From Asterias amurensis (lineage: Eukaryota > Echinodermata > Asteroidea > Forcipulatida > Asteriidae): a stretch of 64,000 bases of DNA. How positions within the stretch are numbered: the stretch's first letter is position 1; the number at the start of each line of letters is the position of its first letter. The notes below the pieces were generated by a model, which was not told the DNA's origin, ran no database searches, and saw nothing but the letters and a program-made list of their open reading frames with translations. The DNA is taken from positions 3,531,891-3,595,890 of the forward strand of contig NC_092657.1 of assembly GCF_032118995.1 (NCBI RefSeq). The letters are read 5' to 3'. This document shows, in pieces, positions 32,901-41,900 of the stretch. A program made the position numbers and the translations under genes.

Positions 32901-35900
32901 ATTGGTGATTATACATGTCATATGCATAGTGTGTATTGATTTGTTCACTTTCTGATTTGTATTTGTGTTGTCTTCATTGTTACTTGTTTTGTATTTTTTT
33001 TTCCTACACTTTCTATATTTCTATATAAATGGTAGTTTATTATACTGTTTGTGCTGTGTCTTGCAATAGGGTATTTGTACACTAGATAGATTGTACATTA
33101 TAAATGCTAATTGTACCATTACTTATCTAATTGTATTATTATTTATTTCAGTTCAAAGTTTATATTTCATAAAAGTTTATTAAACATGTTAAAAGTTTAT
33201 TATTTTGTGTGATTAATGTCAAACCTTATATCAAGCCTAAATATTGTAGTAAAACAAAACTTCGTAGAGCAAATTAATTAACTTTTAAGTTATTGATAAT
33301 CTTTGATAGTGTATTCTATCCAGGTGGATACAAACATACATGTAGGCCTAAAATAGGGAGACCCCAAACATACATGTAGGCCTAAAATAGAGAGACCGCA
33401 AACATACATGTAGGCCTAAAATAGAGAGACCGCAAACATACATGTAGGCCTAAAATAGAGAGACCGCAAACATACAATTTGTAGAGTGTCGCGGCCGAGT
33501 GGTTAAGAGCATCGAATTCAAGTTCTGGTGCTAATTCACCGGAGTGTGGGTTCGAATCCCGGTCGTGACACTTGTGTCCTTGAGCAAGATACTTTACTAT
33601 AATTGCTTCTCTTCACCCAGGGGTATAAATGGATACCTGCGACGGTAGAGGTTGATATTGTGAATGAAAAGCTTTCGGAGCGCCACGGCAGCTCGGGGCT
33701 GTATACTCCCTAAATGGGAGCTGAGAAAGGTTAAAGGGATGTTTATTGGCCCAATGACCAGGGGACTAATGTAAAGCGCATTGATACGGTTTATTGTGAA
33801 ATGCGCTATATAAGAACTTGTTATTATTATTATACATGTAGGCCTAAATAGCTCAGTTGGTAGAGCGCCGCCGAATCAAACACAAGGTTGTTGGTTCAAA
33901 TACCACTCTGCAAATATGCATTTGTTCAAACCCCAATAATAAAAGACACTTCATAAAAAATATTTATTTACCGTTATAGATTCTTGGTAATGTTTTTTGT
34001 TTTGATATTCCGTTAAGGTGGTGGCCAAGGCCTTTCCAACAGAGCCTGTTGGTGTCGTCTGTCGAGTCAACGGTAAGAACCAAGTGGTGGAGTACAGCGA
34101 GATCACGCTGAAGACGGCCGAGAAGAGAGATGAGGAGGGACATCTTATTTTCAGCGCTGGCAACATCTGTAATCATTTCTTCACGACAGATTTCTTGAAA
34201 GACCTTGTTGGGTGAGTAAAGAGTAAATCATATTTATTCATTTCATTTTGTCAACTGAGTGGCTTATCATCTACACCAAGCAGAAATTTTGTTTGCACTC
34301 TATTGGAACAAATTTCTTATTTCAAATGTTTTTGATACAACAACAGAAGATATGAAAAGCAGCTAAGACATCACGTAGCCAAGAAGAAGATTCCCTACAT
34401 TGATAACAGCGGCAACAGAATCATTCCGGAGAAACCAAATGGGGTCAAGATGGAGAAATTTGTCTTTGACGTCTTTCAGTTCTCAAAGTGAGTACTAAAT
34501 CCTTTGTCCTTGTTTGTTTCAGTATTTTGTACTCATTAGTGTTCAGCTGCAGCTGTAAAGGGGTGTCGTGGCCGAGTGGATAAGAGCACCGAACTCAAGC
34601 TCTGATGCTTCTGTTTAGCAGAGTGTGAGCAAGACACTTAACTATAATTGCTTCTCTCCACCCAGGGGTACCTGTGAGGGCAGAGATGGTTCTTGTGATT
34701 GGTTTAGCCATGTAGCGCATATAATTGTCGCACAGGCTGTATACTCCCCAGGGAGCTGAGATGGTTTAAGGAATAATTTAAGGCCCAGTGACCAGGGGTA
34801 ATAATGTCGGAAGCGCTTTGAGACACCCCGTGAAAAAGTGCTATACAAAAACCGTGTATTATTATTATTATTAAGGGTCTTTTTGGTAGAGTTAATTTGG
34901 TATATACATGTAGATCGATTGCACTAAGCGTCATCAACCGCCATATTTGATGAACTGTGCACGCGTGCAAGGCTTATCATTGGCTATGAGGTGTGGTAGT
35001 TATAGCACGTACACGTATGCACTTTTGCATTGTTTATACATCAAATATGGCGTTTGATGACGTTTAGTGCAATCAGTCTATTGACCACATGCTACCATTC
35101 TAGCATTTTGTGTATAGTTGCGGACAGAATAGGTGCGTGTAATTGCGATGTGCAAGGGGTCAAAATCTTCTGTAGAACTCCTTGCTACCATTAGCATTTT
35201 TGTGTAGTTTGCCTGTCACAATTGCAGACAGAATACATGTAGGTGCTTTTATTGGTTTCAGGTGAAAAGTTATCAAACCATATAATACTTTGTATGGAAT
35301 CCTTTCTCTTAATAGTTTATACTATAACACCCCTTACAAATATTCTGCCTGTTCATTGGTTTAGAGCGCGTCACATGACATGTCTTAGTTTTGCCAGACG
35401 ACGGCCGTATGATAGTGCATCGGTTTGCCGTGCGCTAGTCCGAAGACTATCACACGGCGTGCAGTACCCAGACGTTGGTTGCGTGTACGAGGATGATAAA
35501 TTAATAGTCTGTAACCATTTCGGATTGCGCGACACTACATGCAGCACAGTAAAAGTTTTTGCAATCTGTATTCGCGTTGTCCGTGGATTGTAGCATTCAG
35601 GTCTGTAACTTAATAATAACAGTACAGTATTTAGAAATGTTTGGGGTGTTATAAAACAAATATTGACTGCTTTTACCATGTTTACTCGTGCAATGGTTTA
35701 AACTATGACTCCCTCGGTGATCCCTGTAGCGTTTTATTTTACCTCGGCTTCGTAAGGGAAAATAGAATGCTCCAGGGATCACGTCGGGAGTCATAGATTT
35801 AACCATCGCACTCGAAGCAGTCAATATTTGTATTCTATCAGCAGTTGCAGTGCTTCTCCCAAGAAATTTGTTGGGTTAACTACATGTACCAATCTACATG

Positions 35901-38900
35901 TATAACCCTACATGTACCTTTAATGTTGATATGGAATTGGTGCAATGTCCTTTTTTTTTTTTTACATGAAGATCATTTGTAGAGAAGTCAAATTGTTAAC
36001 AACATGAATTACATTTTTACTAATCAAAACCTCACTTGTTTCCTCTAGTAAATTTGCTGTGTTTGAGGTCCTTCGAGAGGACGAGTTCTCGCCCTTAAAG
36101 AACAGCAACACGGCCGAGAAGGACAACCCGACGACGTCGCGCCACGCCCTTCTGTCCCTTCACCATCGTTGGGTCCTAAACGCCGGCGGGAGGTTTGTTG
36201 AGAAAGACGGAACGCCCATCCCAGCCATTCCAAGGTAGATTAAAATATGTAGCCTTTACGACATGTACGATATATGTGTGCGAGTTTGAAATTGTTTTAA
36301 TGTTGTATCTCATATACCCAAGATGTACACACAAAACAAGTACGCGTTGTAACACAACACTTTGCACATACATGTAGCATTATTGTGCCATATTCCACAA
36401 TTGAACTATAATGTTTTTGCAATTACGTGGCAAAATAGAGCAAAGTTGTTACAAACTGCTTTACAACCTACATTTGTAACATGCCTAAAGGACTAACATG
36501 CACGTTATTACAAAGGAACTCAAATTGAAAGTGTCTGCCATGTCTAAAGTATTGGGTGCGTTCAAATAGCTTTTGACGTCATTCCAGGGGCTCACCCAGG
36601 TCAGCCCCCCAGTGCCCTGCTTGTGGAGTGGGTCACTTGGGGGCTGGCCCCAGGTAAACGACGTCACGACGAGAGCGGTGAGTGGGCGTTCGCTTAGCTC
36701 TTGTCAGGGGCTCACCCGAGTGAGCACCGCAGGGTAGACCCAGGGAAGCTAAAAGAACGCACCCATTATTATTCCGTAGTATTGTTGCATACTCCATGTA
36801 TTTTGCCAACGGCATGCTTTTGTTTGAGATGGTTGTCTTTTGATGGATGTACATGTAGTCGGTGCTCTCCCCATGCTCAAGCTAGTGTATTGGGTCGATA
36901 CACACAAATGGTAGCCGATATGCAAAAATAAAACCAATGCACTTTCGGGCAGCTAAACCAATATAAATACTAAATAAAAAACATTCTGAAGATCTTTTTA
37001 CAATTCAGCGTTCTTCGGCCAAGCTTTGATATTGAAATAATTACCCCTTTGTCCATGTGTTTATGATTTGCTATGTATGTACATTTGTGTCGTGCTCAGT
37101 CTAACCAAGAATGAAAACGGATTTGGTTCTCCCCTTGGAGTGTAAGTTTAAACGAATCTCCCCCTTCCCTTTTGGGCTTTAGTTACCCCTCCCAGTGGAC
37201 TCGGGCCCTCCTTCTCCCCACCCCCCCCCCCCACCCAACTTTACACTTTTGGCAATTCGACAATTACGGTACTCACGTTACGTTTTTATGTTTTTATGTA
37301 CTTTGAGATTCCTTGTGCCTTAATTACCTTTACTGAAAGGGTTTAATAGCTTTTCTCCACATAGAAGTTAGGGTAGACCTTAGCTTACTTCAGCACCAAA
37401 GATGAGATCCAGAAGAATGTGTCACAATACGAGACAAACAAAACTGGTTACTCACATTAAGAAAATGTCCAAAAATGTAACAAACGTTTGTTTGTCTTGT
37501 ATATCATCCAAAGGCCTAGTATACTTCGTTTTTGAAAGGGCAAGGGCACCAAGGCATTTTCTCCTTGGTAAAGGGCACCATATGAGGAAATTATAAATTT
37601 CTACTGTACATTTTTAGCATTACAAGGACACCAAGGCAATGACCAAGGGGTATGGAGGCAATCGCCTTCATTCCCTCCGTGAAGTACCAGGCCTGCCGTC
37701 GATTTCACAAAACTCTTTCTAACTTAAGACTAATCTTAGGACTTAGGACAAGTCCCAACCCTGCACTGTAGCATGCAGACCTTAAGATTAATCCTAAGAG
37801 TTACTCGTCCTAACTCGAGATAAGACGAGTCCTAACTCTTTGTGAAATCGACGGCTGCATACAACCATATTTCTGGATCTCATCCTTCATGTCCTTAGTG
37901 CTGTAGTAGGACAAGGTCTACCCTAACTTCTACGGTGATAACAATTATCAAACCTTGGCAAAGGAATGAAAAAAAATGTAACGTGAGTAGCCAAGGAACT
38001 GTCCTGTAGAACCTGCTTGCTGCCCATCCCTGCCCTTCACAATTTATTCCCCAAAATGGGTTTAGTCATTCTACATCTCTTGGTACTTCCTGAAGGTGTA
38101 GGAGGTGAATTCATTTTCCCCTATTAGTTTTAGAGTAAGCCCTTTTAAGATTAAAGGTAGTGTCATAGATTGGTTGACTGTTTATTGGTTTTTTTTACTT
38201 TCTTCATGAGTGGACATAACCGCTTCGGATTTTCGATGATATCTGAAATTGTGACCATTTTTAAAATGCAATTTTCACAGGTTAGTTAATTGTTTGTACA
38301 CCTGTACTACAATCAACGGTTCTAAAGACCAAACGAATACTCGGTCTGTAAGGGACTGATCAAACGGTTCCCGAAAACAAATGTATACCTTGCCTAGGAT
38401 TAATATTTAGGTAATTTCATCTCGATACAGGGTTCGAACGCCGCCTAGGGGTAGTGGAAAGGTCTCGGAGAATGTACAAAGGTGCCTAATTTCTGTACAT
38501 CAACATTATCAATACATTACACCATGTACACAGGGTTCTCCCCGTACACAAGCTTGCCAATTGCGTGCCGATTTGTGTAAGCTTGGGCGATATCGATTTA
38601 TTTTCATTCACGATAGATCGCCGACAATAAATCACAATTAATTAAATTTGACATCAAACTCCCAGTGAAAGTTGTAGAAGAGACAGTCATAGCATAAGAG
38701 AGGTGTTCTAATGACCTATTCTTCTGGTTTTATTCCAAATCTATGGGGTGCAAGATGTCTCAGCTAGGAAATACATCGCGATATTGCGATACTTAATCGA
38801 TATCGCGATATAATCGATATTTCGATTAAAACCAAATCGATCCGATATCGAAATTGTTTCCAAAGTAGTATCGCGATATTCGATAATATCGTGATATCGC

Positions 38901-41900
38901 CCAAGCTTAGACTTGTGCAAATTTCGACCAATAACAAGAATGTAGAATGCTTCAAAATAACCAGAGAACCGGTCACTTGATCACATGATTCTTTAGCTGT
39001 TATTGCTTTTCCAGTATCCAAAATAGATTGATCTGTAGTAAATTTTTTGTGCTTATAGGAACAAGTTTGTCATTGGAAAACCAGATACAGAGTCTTGCTG
39101 TGCCGTAAACTTTTCTCTTTGTTTAACAAGCTGCAGTTGCTTAACTTTGTAATGTATCGTTTGTGACTGCGTGTTTGCTGCCAGTGCTTGCTTTAATAGT
39201 GGAATTAAAAAACTGGATTTTGCTTAGCTGCTAATTTGGAATTTGGAACGTATATACATACACTACATGTAAATATGTTCGTATCACAGGCGAGGTCCGA
39301 AATGGTGACTAAAGCTACGGCTGCGGCTAGATTTCTGCGTCATGCGTTAACTAATGTTCTTCATTATCAACAGAGGAACAGTTTGTTGGCTCAGTGCTAC
39401 AAGTTCGTTAGTTACAACTTCATACTCGTAATAATTAAAAGGTCCTAAAGTGATAATTCATGTTAAAATTGAAAAATGAACCAAAAGCCAGAAGCACTTT
39501 TCTAAGACATGTAAGAAAATGAATGTTCGTTTTGCTAACAATTACTTTTGAGACCACCTTTGATCAACAAACGTCATTTGCCAGGAGCTCCTAAATATGC
39601 AAAATCAATTTCATGAAATCTATACAAACTGCACTAACAGACTAAAGACCTGAGCCAACGAATTGTAGCCGTAGATGTAGCCACCAATTCGGATACTGCC
39701 TACAACCCAACATTGGTTTACTTAACCTGGGTACCAGGGATTCTTAAAGGAACACGTTGCCTTGGATCGGACGAGTTGGTCTATGAAAAGCGTTTGAAAC
39801 CGTTTGTTATGAAATGCATATGGTTAGAAAGATGTTTTAAAAGTAGAATACAATGATCCACACAAGTAGCACTCAACATTGTACGGTTTTCATTTTACAT
39901 CGCGGACTAACACGGTCGGCCATTTATGGGAGTCAAGTTTTTGACCCCCATAAATGGCCGACCGTGTTTGTCGACGAGGTAACACGAAAACCACGCAATT
40001 TCGAGGCATATTTGTGTAGATCATTGTATTCTACTTTTACAACATCTTTCTAACCATACCGATTTTATAACAAACGGTTATAGAACGCTTTTCAAAGACC
40101 AACTCGACCGATCCAAGGCAACGTGTTCCTTTAATCATAGCCCATGCTTCTCACAAACGCCTCTGTACATGTACATCTTAAGCCTCTCTCATACTTCATG
40201 CAAATTGGAACGACAACAAAATTGATGTTGAAATGTGGCCTGTTGTGGCCAAGCGGATAAGAGCACCAGACTCAAGCTCTGGTGTTACTGTTCAGCAGAA
40301 TGTATAGGCTTGAGTTGAGTCGCGGTTGGAACTTCTGTGTCCTTTAAAGGAGTGTTACAGAATTGGTTTTGCTACATGTAGCAAAAAAGCTCCTGGCAGA
40401 GTAAGCACAAACCAGGAGAAGTTCAAGATCGATCGGCCATCTGGGTCATGAGAGAATAGTGAAAAACCGCTAACAAAGTTTGCATTGCATCGATGCCAAA
40501 ACAAAAAAGAATAAAACACTCACTGAGCGATAAACTCTAAACGCGAAATTAGATTATTTATTTCTCATTAAGTATGACATTTCAGACAGAAATGTTTCAA
40601 GGGATGTTTTCAACCATCATCATCATTAGACTGTGTAAGTTTTATGTAAATCTGTGATCTTGACGATTTTTGTTTCTTACCAATTCTGTAACGTTCCTTT
40701 ATGCACGACAACAAGCCATTTTTGCTACGTCCTTTTCATGGGATGTAAAGTCGCCGGTCCTGTGTAATGTGTAAAGCGCGTAACAGAAAAACAGTGCACT
40801 TATCAAAAAGAAAAGGGGTTCGGTGTTCTTGTTTTTGACTGCATGTTGCTCCACAGCATATGCCGCAAGTATAATTTTTTTGTACAAATTTTGCATTGCC
40901 TTACGCCTTTCATATTTACATGAAGGGCTTTACTTATTTAGAAGTCTCCAAATGGTTTAAAGGATGTGTGATTGTTTGTTTAGTCGTGTGTTCCATATTT
41001 ACTTATCAATAAAGTAGTATTTGAAATTAATGGTGGAGAGACAATCTAGAGTAAGGTTCAGTAAAACACCATGTACTTGTACATGAATGTACATAGATTT
41101 AAAGTCACCTGGAAGTGGTATTTTTTTCAAAATAAAACTTTTGTCACTAATATATGTGTTTTGATGACCGGAATGTGAATAAACAGTTAGCTAAGGTTTT
41201 AAAAAATCATTTCTTATGTTATTTACAAATTTAAGAGTAGACCCCGACCCGAGAGGGCGCTGTTCGTGACTTCAATCGAGGCAGACTTTGCCTGTTATGC
41301 GTAGAGTAAACACAATTGCAAAGTACATGTACGGACCAAATCGTGAGTTTGTACATTTAAAAAAAAATAATTTTTTTTTTTTTCCGGCAATGCCGACCAG
41401 GTGTATTGCTGCTGAATGCAGAAAAACACTTTTTGGAATGTACCAACTCACGACTTGTACTTTGCACGTGTGTTTACTATACGCATTGCAGGCAAAGTCT
41501 GCCTCGATTGACGTCACAAAAGGGGTAGGCGGAGTCAGCCCCCAAACAACTTTATATATTTTTTAAGCATATAAATCGTGACAAACAATTACTAAAAAAA
41601 TTGTTTTATTGTTCGTAAGCATATACTCTTATGTTTGAAAGAAAAACAAATCTATTTCCATGTGACTTTAATTACTAGTAGTGGTGGTTCTGATACAGTG
41701 AAAGAACCGGTGGATTAACAACTCAGAATTTTGATCAGAACAGTCCAACAAATATTAGCAGATATATTTACAACTTGTTCATTATGATTTCATATTTTGT
41801 TTTAGTCGGAGAGCTAACGACGTGGATGACTACCCAGTGGTGTGTGAAGTATCACCTCTGCTATCATACGCCGGAGAGGTAAATGTCAAAATGTTTCTCA

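Noticed and set aside
33330..33478. CRISPR-like direct repeats
   Set aside because: They are head-to-tail repeats without unique spacers, in a eukaryotic intron.
33483..33560. tRNA-Leu/Ser gene
   Set aside because: It has tRNA promoter boxes but continues into a SINE body and (TTA)n tail found at other loci.
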